Shown: piece after piece, positions 9,179 through 17,692 of the stretch
Layout of the letters: every line of letters starts with the position of its first letter
How positions within the stretch are numbered: the first letter of the stretch is position 1
Assembly (NCBI RefSeq): GCF_030410135.1
Contig: NZ_JAUGQQ010000005.1
Location: 62,001-126,000 of the forward strand
Reading direction: 5' to 3'
DNA length: 64,000 bases
Source: Aequorivita aurantiaca
GTDB taxonomy: Bacteria; Bacteroidota; Bacteroidia; Flavobacteriales; Flavobacteriaceae
Program-made: the position numbers and the translations under genes
The notes under the pieces: model-generated
What the model was told of the DNA's origin: nothing
The model's database searches: none
What the model saw: the letters and a program-made list of their open reading frames with translations, nothing else

Positions 9179-9342
9179 TCAAAATTTTTTTAGAATTAAT
9201 TAAAGTATTCGCAATATTAAGTTATTTTTAATAAATACTTAGATTTGAATTGCCGAAAGTTATGGATTTAACATTCCAAAATCTGAACTTATTTTGTAAA
9301 TACGTTATATTAGCCCACTTTATTATTTAACAAACTGATATT

Positions 9343-10662
9343 ATGCAACTATCTCCCTATTTAAAAGCATTTTTACTCTTTGCCTGTATTGCCCTTATTG
9401 GTTGCAGCAAAAAAGAAGATCCCCTAGGTGCGCCCACAGAAAATTTGGCAATCACACTTTCAAGTGACGCCGGAACAAACGAATTGGAAGTTTTATCAAT
9501 AAACCAAACGGTGAATTTTACCGTTATGGGCAATGATGGGGAAAACTATACATCCTCCGCGAAATTGTATGTGAATGATGCCGAAGTTCAAGGTTCATCG
9601 TATACTTTTTCTGCAGCGGGCACTTATACCGTTAAAGCGCTTTTTGAAAGTGTGGCAAGTAATGTATTGAATTTTGAAGTGATTGCAGAAACTGAACGCG
9701 CGCTTACTATAGATGTTTTACGTGCTATGAACAATCAAACCATTACTTTCGGTTTATTGGATTCTGACGGCAACAACACAGCGACTGATGCTACTTTTTA
9801 TGTAAATGGTTCGGCAATATCAGGGTTTACTTATTCTTCCGGTACGGAAGCCAATTATGAAGTTTACGCCGAATATGTGATCAACGGGGAAACTTTTACC
9901 ACTCCCGTAAAAACCTTTTCAGTATATGTTCCAAAAAGAAACGTAGTAATTGAAGATTACACCGGCACCTGGTGCGGCTATTGTTTGAAGGCATTAGTGG
10001 CGATTGATTCGGTAAAGGCCTTAACCGAACATGTGTCCATTGTAGCCATTCATGAAAGTTCAATAGGGCCACCGGATCCCATGGATTTTGCACAGATTGA
10101 TGATCTTCAAGCAGAATTTGACGTGCCGGACAGCTTTCCGCAAACACAATTAAACAGAACCGTAAAATGGAATGCTACCCCGCCAAGTTCCCTAATTTAT
10201 GACTATGATGTCGTTACTAGCATTGCCGGGCAGGAAACTGATAATTCCGTTTCAATAAGTTCCCAAATTAGTGGTGCTACGCTTTCTGTTGATGCTAAAG
10301 TAATTTATAGAAATGGATCCGAACCCGGCGATAAACTGGTAGTATACTTATTGGAAAGCGGAATAATCGCAGATCAAGTAAATTATTTCAATTCTAATCC
10401 GGCCAGTCCCTATTTTGGAATGGGCAATCCCATTGTCGATTTTGTACACGATGATGCCTTGCGAAATTCCCTTTCCGGCCTCTTTGGCGATCCTATTCCC
10501 GAAACTGCTGCCTTTCAGGAATACAAAAAAACATATACATTCACAGTTCCGTCAGAATACAATATTAACAACTTAAGTTTTGTGGTAATGGTTGTAAAAG
10601 CTGATAACAGCGCAAAAAATTCTCAACACGCGGAGTTGGGCGAAAACAAAATATATAATTAA
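9343..10662 (+). CDS. Omp28-related lipoprotein with CxxC
   Basis: 439 residues. A lipobox (IALIG-C21) marks it as a lipoprotein; SKKED after the Cys would suit surface or outer-membrane lipoproteins of this phylum. Residues about 30-190 are two beta-sandwich-like repeats (NQTVNFTVMGNDGENYTSSAKLYVN and NQTITFGLLDSDGNNTATDATFYVN are parallel). A thioredoxin-like Omp28 region follows with EDYTGTWC211-GY-C214 and HVSIVAIHESS. Unlike the two paralogues at 2.2-5.9 kb it has no T9SS domain. Divergent from tlpA/DUF6029. Function unknown; surface thiol-disulfide activity is inferred. Confidence 0.82.
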   Translation: MQLSPYLKAFLLFACIALIGCSKKEDPLGAPTENLAITLSSDAGTNELEVLSINQTVNFTVMGNDGENYTSSAKLYVNDAEVQGSSYTFSAAGTYTVKALFESVASNVLNFEVIAETERALTIDVLRAMNNQTITFGLLDSDGNNTATDATFYVNGSAISGFTYSSGTEANYEVYAEYVINGETFTTPVKTFSVYVPKRNVVIEDYTGTWCGYCLKALVAIDSVKALTEHVSIVAIHESSIGPPDPMDFAQIDDLQAEFDVPDSFPQTQLNRTVKWNATPPSSLIYDYDVVTSIAGQETDNSVSISSQISGATLSVDAKVIYRNGSEPGDKLVVYLLESGIIADQVNYFNSNPASPYFGMGNPIVDFVHDDALRNSLSGLFGDPIPETAAFQEYKKTYTFTVPSEYNINNLSFVVMVVKADNSAKNSQHAELGENKIYN

Positions 10663-10682
10663 AATTTCATTCATAATTAATT

Positions 10683-10719
10683 AAAACCCATTTTGAAATT
10701 ATGTCAGAATGGGTTTTTT
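10683..10719 (+). terminator. Terminator after Omp28 lipoprotein gene
   Basis: Ten-base stem AAAACCCATT / AATGGGTTTT with a 15-base loop, ending in six T on the plus strand, 20 bases past the stop at 10662. Confidence 0.85.
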
Positions 10720-10751
10720 CATGGTACGATTACTTTAAGTCGAATTATTTG

Positions 10752-10759
10752 TAATTTTG
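10752..10759 (+). promoter_or_regulatory. -7 promoter box for nqrF-like/apbE
   Basis: TAATTTTG matches TAnnTTTG, 8 bases before the ATG at 10768, just after the preceding terminator. The position argues against the longer reading frame that begins at 10693. Confidence 0.45.
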
Positions 10760-10767
10760 AATTTATT

Positions 10768-11127
10768 ATGGGCGAAAAACTTACGAAACAGGAACTTCAC
10801 AACCTCGCAATGAATATTGTTGGCAAACAACTTGAAGCCGAAGGCTATGAATTTTTGGGGGTAAATTCAAAATTGAAAAGAGATCCTCAGTTCGTCGCGC
10901 TGAAAAATAAAATACTCCACTTTATAATTGTCCGCGCCGTTTCTTTTCCGCAGGATGCACACGCTTACGATCCCGTTTTGATGCAGACCATTAAGGAACA
11001 CGCCGCAAAATTTGAAGCCAAAACTTTCTATGCCGGCGTTGGCCTGGGCCACGGAAGCGATTACGGAAAACCGGTTTTGAAGGATGAAGATTACACCATG
11101 GTTTATAAAGGTTTACAGGAAATATGA
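10768..11127 (+). CDS. Short NqrF-like protein of unknown function
   Basis: 119 residues starting MGEKLTKQELHNLAMNIVGK. From memory, homologues in flavobacteria are often labelled Na+-translocating NADH-quinone reductase subunit F. This protein is far too short for NqrF and shows no ferredoxin cysteines, FAD- or NAD-binding motif; it contains a single compact alpha/beta-looking domain (HFIIVRAVSFP, AKTFYAGVGLGH). The start at 10768 is chosen because a promoter box and terminator occupy the upstream extension. It overlaps apbE by ATGA, so the two are translationally coupled; ApbE attaches FMN to NqrB/NqrC, which probably explains the label. Cytoplasmic; function unknown. Confidence 0.75.
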   Translation: MGEKLTKQELHNLAMNIVGKQLEAEGYEFLGVNSKLKRDPQFVALKNKILHFIIVRAVSFPQDAHAYDPVLMQTIKEHAAKFEAKTFYAGVGLGHGSDYGKPVLKDEDYTMVYKGLQEI

Positions 11128-12131
11128 AAAAACTTATTTTAATACCCGTGCTGCTACTCTTCATTTTCTGTGAAGAAAAACAGGAAAAACCCATCTTTTT
11201 AAAGGGGGAAGCTTTTGGAACCACCTATAACATCCAGCTTTATTCGGAAAATAATATCGATTTTAAAAGAGGCTTGGACTCTGTTATTGATGCAGTCAAC
11301 CATTCCGTGAGCACCTATATTCCCGAGAGCGATATCTCAAAGATAAACCGCGGCGATTCCACCGTTGTTGTTGATTCCATATTTCGGGAAGTGTTTGAAA
11401 TTTCTTCCGTAGTAAACAAAAAAACCGCCGGCTATTTTGATCCGACAATCGGGGTACTGCGAAATGCCTATGGTTTTGGCGACGTAAAACCGTTAAAGAA
11501 TATTGACAGCACAACCTTGGATTCTTTAATGAAATTTGTGGGTTTCCAAAAAGTGAAAATTAATGCCGATGGCACTGTTTCAAAAGATTTTCCGCAGATA
11601 TATTTCGATTTTAATGCGGTGGCAAAAGGCTTCGGAATAGATTGTCTCGGCCGCTATTTGGAATCAAAGGGTGTTGAAAATTATTTGATTGAGTTGGGCG
11701 GCGAAATTCTCACAAGGGGTGAAAATCTTGATAAAAAGCAAAAATGGGTAGTGGGCATTGAAGCCGTAGATTCAGAACTTGAAGACAGAAGTTATGAAAC
11801 GACCGTTGCCTTAAAAAATGAAGGGATGGCCTCTTCGGGCAATTATAGAAAATTTCGGATTGATTCCCTTACGGGGAAAAAATTCGTGCACACATTGAAT
11901 CCATTAACCGGATCGGCACAAATGAGCGACGTGACAAGTTCAACAGTAATCGCCCCTACTTGCGCCGTAGCTGACGCATACGCAACTTCATTTATGGCAT
12001 TGGGTTTGGAAAAGTCGAAGGAATTACTGAAAAATCTTCCAAAGGTTGATGCCTATTTAACCTTCAATGATTCTTTAAATAACCACCAAGTTTTTATGAC
12101 CGAAGGATTTAGAAACCGTTTAGGAAACTAG
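11124..12131 (+). CDS. apbE: FAD:protein FMN transferase (ApbE family), lipoprotein
   Basis: 335 residues. Lipobox LLFIF-C16 indicates membrane anchoring outside the cytoplasm. Family features: GEAFGTTYNI near residue 28, STYIPESDISKIN, the FDFNAVAKGFGID motif near 160-175, LIELGGEI, HTLNPLTG, and the metal/FAD-site segment PTCAVADAYATSFMALG. ApbE transfers FMN from FAD to a Thr in target flavoproteins such as NqrB, NqrC or RnfG. The overlap with the preceding small gene suggests coupled expression. No NQR structural genes are in the window, so its substrate here is inferred from family knowledge. Confidence 0.92.
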   Translation: MKKLILIPVLLLFIFCEEKQEKPIFLKGEAFGTTYNIQLYSENNIDFKRGLDSVIDAVNHSVSTYIPESDISKINRGDSTVVVDSIFREVFEISSVVNKKTAGYFDPTIGVLRNAYGFGDVKPLKNIDSTTLDSLMKFVGFQKVKINADGTVSKDFPQIYFDFNAVAKGFGIDCLGRYLESKGVENYLIELGGEILTRGENLDKKQKWVVGIEAVDSELEDRSYETTVALKNEGMASSGNYRKFRIDSLTGKKFVHTLNPLTGSAQMSDVTSSTVIAPTCAVADAYATSFMALGLEKSKELLKNLPKVDAYLTFNDSLNNHQVFMTEGFRNRLGN

Positions 12132-12884
12132 TTTTTTACAAACGGGAATCAATTCACCTTTTGGCAATCTGTATTTTTCAACTTCTTCCGAAGAAAGGCT
12201 TTTTGTGTAATCTACGGCATCAACCCTAAAACCAACACTTTCAAGTTTGGTAAAATAATCCATTCCGTAAACCCGAACGTGATCGTATTGCCCAAATATT
12301 TTGGCGCGCTCCTTCGGGTCGGTTATGGTGTTATCCTCAAAAGTATTTGCGAGATCGGCTTTATACGGCACTTGAAGAATTGCCGTGCCGCCGGGCGCCA
12401 GCACGCGATAAATTTCCTGCATCGCTTTGGTATCGTCGGGAATATGCTCCAAAACGTGATTGCCGATTATAAAATCGAATTCATTATTTTGAAATGGCAG
12501 CTTGCAGATATCGGCTTTCACATCGGCAATGGGCGAATTCAAATCGGTTGTAGTATAATCCAGATTATTCATTTTTCTGAATTTTGTATAAAACGCCTGC
12601 TCGGGGGCGAAATGCAATACCTTCAACTTTTTGGTAAAGAAATCTGTTTCGTTTTTCAAATAAAGCCAAAATAACCGGTGCCTTTCCAGCGACAGCGTTC
12701 CCGGGGAAAGTACGTTTTCGCGAACATTTTCATAGCCGTAGGGCAGAAATTTTCTATAGGATTTCCCGTCAATGGGATCGGTATATTTATTTCCCTTCAG
12801 AAAGAATGCGAGGATAGGTCTACCAATGATGCTCAATCTAATAAGCAACGGCCGCGGAATAGTATTTAGAAGTTTTTTGAACAA
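12120..12884 (-). CDS. Class I SAM-dependent methyltransferase
   Basis: 254 residues. The Rossmann core is partly atypical: LHFAPEQAFY replaces the usual glycine-rich motif I, but DLNSPIADVKADICKLPF, FDFIIGNHVLEHIPDD and IYRVLAPGGTAILQVP (motifs II-IV of the Methyltransf_11 type) are clear. Last gene of a minus-strand set with the HAD protein and map; starts 12 bases after the map stop. Its 3' end overlaps the apbE stop by 12 bases in convergent orientation. Substrate unknown; neighbours give no hint. Confidence 0.82.
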   Translation of the reverse strand: MFKKLLNTIPRPLLIRLSIIGRPILAFFLKGNKYTDPIDGKSYRKFLPYGYENVRENVLSPGTLSLERHRLFWLYLKNETDFFTKKLKVLHFAPEQAFYTKFRKMNNLDYTTTDLNSPIADVKADICKLPFQNNEFDFIIGNHVLEHIPDDTKAMQEIYRVLAPGGTAILQVPYKADLANTFEDNTITDPKERAKIFGQYDHVRVYGMDYFTKLESVGFRVDAVDYTKSLSSEEVEKYRLPKGELIPVCKKLVS

Positions 12885-12896
12885 AATTTTGAATTC

Positions 12897-13715
12897 TTAC
12901 AGCACGAATTCCTTCTCGCGAAACTCGTTTTCTTCGTCACTAACAATTCCCAATGCGTCATAAATATATGCGAAGGTCGAAAGCAGCTCGGGTTTTCCGT
13001 TTAGCAGCGCAATGTTGTGCTCAAAGTGGGCGCTAGGCTGCCCATCTTGGGTAACAATAGTCCAACCATCCTTCAACTGTTTTACTTTGTGCGTGCCCAT
13101 ATTTATCATCGGTTCCAGGGCAATAGTCATTCCTTCGATGAATTTTTTGCCTCTTCCGCGACGGCCGTAATTTGGCATTTCGGGATCCTCGTGCATTTTC
13201 CGTCCTAAGCCGTGGCCCACCAATTCCCGAACAACACCATAACCCTGCGCTTCACAATAATCTTGAATCGCAAAACCCACATCGCCCACACGGTTGCCGG
13301 CTTTAAACTCGCGGATACCGATGTAAAGCGATTCTTTGGTAATTTTCAATAGTTTTTTTATTTCGGAAGATACTTCGCCAACTTCAAAAGTATAGGCGTG
13401 GTCGCCGTAAAATCCGTTTTTAATGGCGCCACAATCGATAGCTACAATATCGCCCTCCTTTAAAGGAACATCTGTTGGCAAGCCGTGAACCACCGCATCA
13501 TTTATACTTGTAAGCAATGTTGAAGGGCAATCATACAAACCCAAAAACCCCGGAATTGCATCTTGGCTGCGAATATATTCCTCAGCCATTTTATTGAGTT
13601 TATTGGTCGTAACCCCAGGTTTCACCTCTTTTGCCAGCATTCCTAAGGTTCGCGAAACTACCAAAGCGCTTTGGCGCATCAGTTCAATTTCATCTCTTGT
13701 TTTTTGAATTATCAT
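12897..13715 (-). CDS. map: Methionine aminopeptidase, type I
   Basis: 272 residues; removes the initiator methionine from nascent proteins in the cytoplasm. All five metal ligands are present: D94 (VAIDCG), D105 (FYGDHA), H168 (GHGLG), E201 (ALEPM) and E232 (HFEHN). The substrate-site H77 (VVHG) is also present. An insertion-like segment HEDPEMPNYGRRGRGK follows GLGR, as in other type I enzymes. It lies 4 bases downstream of the HAD gene, so it is likely in one operon. Here it is not linked to secY/infA ribosomal genes as in many other bacteria. Confidence 0.95.
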   Translation of the reverse strand: MIIQKTRDEIELMRQSALVVSRTLGMLAKEVKPGVTTNKLNKMAEEYIRSQDAIPGFLGLYDCPSTLLTSINDAVVHGLPTDVPLKEGDIVAIDCGAIKNGFYGDHAYTFEVGEVSSEIKKLLKITKESLYIGIREFKAGNRVGDVGFAIQDYCEAQGYGVVRELVGHGLGRKMHEDPEMPNYGRRGRGKKFIEGMTIALEPMINMGTHKVKQLKDGWTIVTQDGQPSAHFEHNIALLNGKPELLSTFAYIYDALGIVSDEENEFREKEFVL

Positions 13716-13719
13716 ACTA

Positions 13720-14133
13720 TTATTTCAGAAAGGAAAACAATCCCTTTTTTTGAATTTTAGGTCTTGCGGGAGCATCCCCGCCAATGAGCTGTTGGTAAAT
13801 CTCGCCCCAACTTTTAAGACCGCCAATGTTGCGATCGTCAATAAAAACATCGGCGTGAATTTTTCGGCTGTGGGAACTGTCAAATTCTTCCTCGGGGAAA
13901 CTGCAATTTACGGCGTAAAAAATGATTCCATTTTCCTCACAAAATTTTACCGCTTCCTGTAAGGCGCTACCTTTTCGATATGTCCATAAAATCAATCGAT
14001 GGCCATTTTCCTGCAATTTTTTTAGCGTGTCAAAAGCAAAAATAATGGGTCGGCCAATGCGCGGATATTCATCTTCCACAATGGTTCCGTCAAAATCTAC
14101 GGCTATGGTGAGGGTTTCTCTGATCATCGTCAT
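13720..14133 (-). CDS. HAD-superfamily hydrolase, BT0820 type
   Basis: 137 residues. HAD motif I DFDGT at about 13-17, motif II LILWTYR, and a late acidic motif DVFIDDRNIGG. No cap domain is visible; the size and the VDFDGTIVEDEYP opening recall the BT_0820 family of Bacteroidota. It should be a cytoplasmic phosphatase acting on a small molecule. First gene of the set HAD-map-methyltransferase, with a -7 box 11 bases upstream. Substrate unknown. Confidence 0.82.
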   Translation of the reverse strand: MTMIRETLTIAVDFDGTIVEDEYPRIGRPIIFAFDTLKKLQENGHRLILWTYRKGSALQEAVKFCEENGIIFYAVNCSFPEEEFDSSHSRKIHADVFIDDRNIGGLKSWGEIYQQLIGGDAPARPKIQKKGLFSFLK

Positions 14134-14144
14134 TTTACGAGTCG

Positions 14145-14152
14145 CAAATTTA
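14145..14152 (-). promoter_or_regulatory. -7 promoter box for HAD-map-methyltransferase operon
   Basis: Minus strand TAAATTTG matches TAnnTTTG, 11 bases upstream of the ATG at 14133. Confidence 0.42.
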
Positions 14153-14178
14153 CAAAGAATTATAGCGTTGCTAAAGTT

Positions 14179-14769
14179 TTATTCTGCGTAAGCGTGCTTG
14201 TATTCCTGTCCGCTTAAAATGGCGAGCATATCCTTTTCAAGGCTTACAATTGGGTATTCCACGATTCGACCCAATTCCTTTTCGTTTTTATAGAAAATAA
14301 AGGTGGGAACATTGGTAATATTTTTCTCGTCCTCAAAACCTTGTGGCGTGGTTTTTTCTTCCGACACTGTTATCAACGTCAGTTTTGATTCATCAAAATT
14401 TGCTTCGTCCAAAATTTTATAAAAATGGGGCGTTTCGCGTTGGCTGTCTTCGCACCATGTGCCCATAAAAATGGTGATGGCTACATCTTTCAAAAGAGGT
14501 TTTAATTGTTCGAGCGTTTCGGAATCCATTTTATAATCTGAATAACCCGGGTTGAACCAATCTTTAAATGCATCCATTTCCAAACCTTTTCGGTTGGCTT
14601 TTCCCAAAAGCATTACCGAATTTTCATAGGGCACAGTATCGTTCATTTTTTCTTTCGTGTTTTCTGAAATCATTTCTTTTGAGGGATTTTTGTCCACTTT
14701 GTTTTTTTCTTTTGAGGAATTGCAGGCCACTAACAGGGTTGCGGAAAGTATTACTAATATCTTTTTCAT
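14179..14769 (-). CDS. Thioredoxin-like lipoprotein with C-x-x-S site
   Basis: 196 residues. Lipobox LLVA-C16, then a Lys/Glu/Asn-rich linker (residues 17-45), then a thioredoxin fold with FMGTWC106-ED-S109-QRETPHF and cis-Pro loop ITNVPTFIFYK. The second active-site cysteine is replaced by serine, so only a mixed-disulfide or non-redox role is possible through this site. It matches the branch of short flavobacterial thioredoxin-family lipoproteins with WCxxS. Expected in the periplasmic or outer-membrane compartment. The next gene upstream is 15 bases away on the same strand. Confidence 0.82.
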   Translation of the reverse strand: MKKILVILSATLLVACNSSKEKNKVDKNPSKEMISENTKEKMNDTVPYENSVMLLGKANRKGLEMDAFKDWFNPGYSDYKMDSETLEQLKPLLKDVAITIFMGTWCEDSQRETPHFYKILDEANFDESKLTLITVSEEKTTPQGFEDEKNITNVPTFIFYKNEKELGRIVEYPIVSLEKDMLAILSGQEYKHAYAE

Positions 14770-14784
14770 GGTTTCTTAGGAAAT

Positions 14785-15288
14785 TTAATTTTCTATAATT
14801 CCGTGGAATTGTTGATGCTGTTTGTAAATGGTAAAATTAAAAAGTTTCCAAAATAACACACCATTTACCCTGTAGCTTGTATTATTGTCGCGATTTAATT
14901 CTAGTTCGGTTGAGGTATGTTCCCACTCAAAACCACTTACAAATCCTGTGAGGGAACTATTGCTTTTATAGATAATATATTTGCCTTGGTGTCTATAATA
15001 TTTCACGTATAATCTAGTGTCAAAAATTAAATTTTCTTCCAGAGTTAACATTTTAGCCTCATAATTTATATGTGGAACTTGATCATTTACAAGATAATTA
15101 ATTCCTTTATTTTCTTCTGAATTGGTACTGAACAACAATTGGATTATTCCAATCCCAAAAATTGCGATAGACAAAAATTTATATTTCGTGTTTAAGAATC
15201 CCATTCCTTTTGCGATAATTCCTAGGAGCAGATACAAAAAATATAATGCGAGTGCTATATTCAAAATTGCCCAGAGTAAGTGTAGCAT
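14785..15288 (-). CDS. Hypothetical membrane protein
   Basis: 167 residues. Two strong hydrophobic segments at the N-terminus (about 4-27, LLWAILNIALALYFLYLLLG, and 38-53), then about 110 mostly polar, beta-rich residues (TRLYVKYYRHQGKYIIYKSN; NTSYRVNGVLFWKLFNF). Probably inner-membrane anchored with one soluble domain. I recognise no family. It sits between gpmI (26 bases upstream) and the thioredoxin-like lipoprotein (15 bases downstream), all on the same strand, so co-transcription is plausible. Confidence 0.65.
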   Translation of the reverse strand: MLHLLWAILNIALALYFLYLLLGIIAKGMGFLNTKYKFLSIAIFGIGIIQLLFSTNSEENKGINYLVNDQVPHINYEAKMLTLEENLIFDTRLYVKYYRHQGKYIIYKSNSSLTGFVSGFEWEHTSTELELNRDNNTSYRVNGVLFWKLFNFTIYKQHQQFHGIIEN

Positions 15289-15314
15289 AATATATTAGAT
15301 TAATCGGGAATTAG

Positions 15315-16832
15315 TCAAATCAATGATTGTTGCGTCATTATCTCAGGTTTTTTAATGCCCATCAAATCCAAAATGGTTGGCGCTATATCTGCCAAGATAC
15401 CATTTTTAACGGTTTTTATTTCCTCGTCAACAATAATTATTGGGACGGGATTGGTTGTATGTGCCGTATTCGGTGAGCCGTCGGCGTTGCGCATTGTTTC
15501 ACTATTCCCGTGATCGGCGATAATTATTGTGGTGTAATGGCTTTCGAGCGCCTTTTCAACAATGGCTTTTGCGCACTTGTCCACCGTTTCGCAGGCTTTT
15601 ACAGCTGCTTCAAAAACGCCGGTGTGGCCAACCATATCTGGGTTTGCAAAATTTAAACAGATAAATTCGGCAGTTTCGTTTTCAATCTCGGGAAGAATCA
15701 TATCCCGCAAATCATACGCGCTCATTTCGGGTTTTAAATCGTATGTGGCCACGGTGGGCGAGGGGCACAAAATTCGTTTCTCGCCCTCAAATTGAAGTTC
15801 CCTTCCGCCCGAAAAAAAGAAGGTTACGTGCGGATATTTCTCGGTTTCCGCAATACGTATTTGTTTCTTTTTATTACTCTCCAAAACTTCGCCCAAAGTG
15901 CTGTGCAGATTTTCCTTATTGTAAACCACATGAATGTTTCCGAAGGAATCGTCATAATTGGTAAGTGTTACAAAATACAGAGGAAGGGTGTGCATGCCAA
16001 AAATTCCGTACTCTTTCTGTGTCAGAACCTCTGTAAGTTGCCGCCCTCGGTCCGTTCTAAAATTGAAGAAAATAACGACATCGTCCTTTTCAATCGTTGC
16101 AACGGGCATTCCTTCTGCAGTGGTCATAACAATAGGTTCAATGAATTCATCTGAAATTCCTTCGGCATAACTTTCTTCAATACTTTTTAAAGCATCCATC
16201 GATGGTTTCCCAATTCCGAAACGTAACAAATCATAGGCTTTTTTCACGCGTTCCCAGCGTTTGTCGCGGTCCATGGCAAAGTAGCGGCCAATAATTGACG
16301 CCAACTTGCCCCCGGTTTTTGCCAAATGATTTTCCAGTTCGGCAATAAAACCTTTGCCGGAATGCGGGTCAACGTCCCGACCGTCGGTGAATGCATGCAC
16401 GAACATTTCCTGTATGCCAAATTGCTGTGCCGCGGAAAGCAATCCCTTTAAATGATCAATATGCGAATGCACGCCTCCGTTGGAAACGAGACCGATAAAA
16501 TGTAGTTTTTTATTGTGGAAAATAGCGTGGTTAAAAGCCTTTTCAAGTTCGGGCTCACTTTTCATCGTTCCACTTTTAACCGCCATATTTATTTTTGCGA
16601 GGTCTTGGTAAATAATTCTTCCGGCGCCAAGATTCATGTGGCCCACCTCGCTGTTGCCCATTTGTCCTTCCGGAAGCCCAACGTTCATACCGTGAGTGAG
16701 CAATTGTGCGTGCGGATATTTATCATAAAGCGAATCAATAAACGGGGTGTCGGCCTGGGCAATGGCAGAAACGGCGGGGTCTTGCGTTATTCCCCACCCG
16801 TCGAGAATCATTAAGATTACTTTTTTATTCAT
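15315..16832 (-). CDS. gpmI: 2,3-bisphosphoglycerate-independent phosphoglycerate mutase
   Basis: 505 residues, the normal length. Interconverts 3- and 2-phosphoglycerate in glycolysis and gluconeogenesis using two Mn2+ ions and a phosphoserine. Metal-binding D11 (LILDGWG), catalytic S61 in GNSEVGHMNLGAGR, FTDGRDVDP, NFRTDRGRQLT and late metal motifs (NFANPDMVGHT, IADHGNSE, AHTTNPVP) are all present. Complete and apparently functional. Cytoplasmic. Confidence 0.96.
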   Translation of the reverse strand: MNKKVILMILDGWGITQDPAVSAIAQADTPFIDSLYDKYPHAQLLTHGMNVGLPEGQMGNSEVGHMNLGAGRIIYQDLAKINMAVKSGTMKSEPELEKAFNHAIFHNKKLHFIGLVSNGGVHSHIDHLKGLLSAAQQFGIQEMFVHAFTDGRDVDPHSGKGFIAELENHLAKTGGKLASIIGRYFAMDRDKRWERVKKAYDLLRFGIGKPSMDALKSIEESYAEGISDEFIEPIVMTTAEGMPVATIEKDDVVIFFNFRTDRGRQLTEVLTQKEYGIFGMHTLPLYFVTLTNYDDSFGNIHVVYNKENLHSTLGEVLESNKKKQIRIAETEKYPHVTFFFSGGRELQFEGEKRILCPSPTVATYDLKPEMSAYDLRDMILPEIENETAEFICLNFANPDMVGHTGVFEAAVKACETVDKCAKAIVEKALESHYTTIIIADHGNSETMRNADGSPNTAHTTNPVPIIIVDEEIKTVKNGILADIAPTILDLMGIKKPEIMTQQSLI

Positions 16833-16912
16833 TTGAAAAGTTTCTGGTTTTCAGCTATTTTATTCACATTAAATTAAAACTGGACATTATTAATTGTATT
16901 TCAGTTTTGTTT

Positions 16913-17656
16913 TCATTTTAAAAGAGGATTGATGTCAAAGATATTTTCGCTTACATATTTTGAAACAAAAGCTTCGGAAAAATGTTCATTCCCTAAAATC
17001 TTTTCTTCAGAAAGCATTTTTTTCATGTCAATTTGTTCTTTGTATGCCGTGAGCATCGGAACGGAAACAGGCGCATAACTGAAATGCCAAGGTTCATATT
17101 TAAAACCTTTCCGGTTGCCATTATCGGTATAAACTTCGAAGAAATCAAATTTTTCGGCATTATCGTTCAACCACATTTTTAATTTGCAAAATGGTCCGCT
17201 TCCGTGGAAATGCTCGGGCATTAACACGTTGGCCGGGCGCGGGGCATTGGCGTCAATAATGTCAATATCGGTTCCCCAATGGTGGCGGGAAGTGCCGGGA
17301 ATGGTAGAATATTCAATTATTTTTGCAAGTGATTTTTCGGGGGAAAGTCCTTCGGCAGTGAACTTTTTATATTTGCCTTCAAAAATTTCCTTTTGCCGCT
17401 GAAAGCTTCGGTAAGCGGAAACCACTTCAATATTTATATTTTCCTTTGCCGCAGCAGCTTTCATTTTTTGAAAAGCTTCCTTGGCGGATTTGTGCAATTT
17501 TGAGGTGTAGCTGTCACCAATAATATCGGGGTTGCCTTTTCCAATCAGTTGGTTTCGCGTAAATGTTTCTGAAAAATAATTAAAGGAAAATTGCGGAAAA
17601 ATAGCCAAACCAAGACTTGCAATGCTTGAAATTTTAATAAATTCGTTGCGCTTCAT
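16913..17656 (-). CDS. M15-family D-Ala-D-Ala carboxypeptidase (VanY-like)
   Basis: 247 residues from the ATG at 17656 (MKRNEFIKISSIASLGLAIF, a signal sequence). The open frame extends upstream to 17764 but would cross the divergent acetyltransferase gene. Zn-site motifs of the VanY/DacB type: SRHHWGTDIDI (H and D ligands), and EPWHFSY (E base, H ligand), plus VSAYRSFQRQ. Predicted to trim peptidoglycan stem peptides in the periplasm. A residual MKRNEFIK N-terminus resembles twin-arginine-like leaders of flavobacteria but lacks RR. Confidence 0.87.
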   Translation of the reverse strand: MKRNEFIKISSIASLGLAIFPQFSFNYFSETFTRNQLIGKGNPDIIGDSYTSKLHKSAKEAFQKMKAAAAKENINIEVVSAYRSFQRQKEIFEGKYKKFTAEGLSPEKSLAKIIEYSTIPGTSRHHWGTDIDIIDANAPRPANVLMPEHFHGSGPFCKLKMWLNDNAEKFDFFEVYTDNGNRKGFKYEPWHFSYAPVSVPMLTAYKEQIDMKKMLSEEKILGNEHFSEAFVSKYVSENIFDINPLLK

Positions 17657-17692
17657 TTTATGATTTAGTGAAGTTTTAAAAGTACTTATAAT

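Noticed and set aside
10693-10767. Longer N-terminus for the NqrF-like protein
   Set aside because: The extension would cover the preceding terminator stem and the -7 box.
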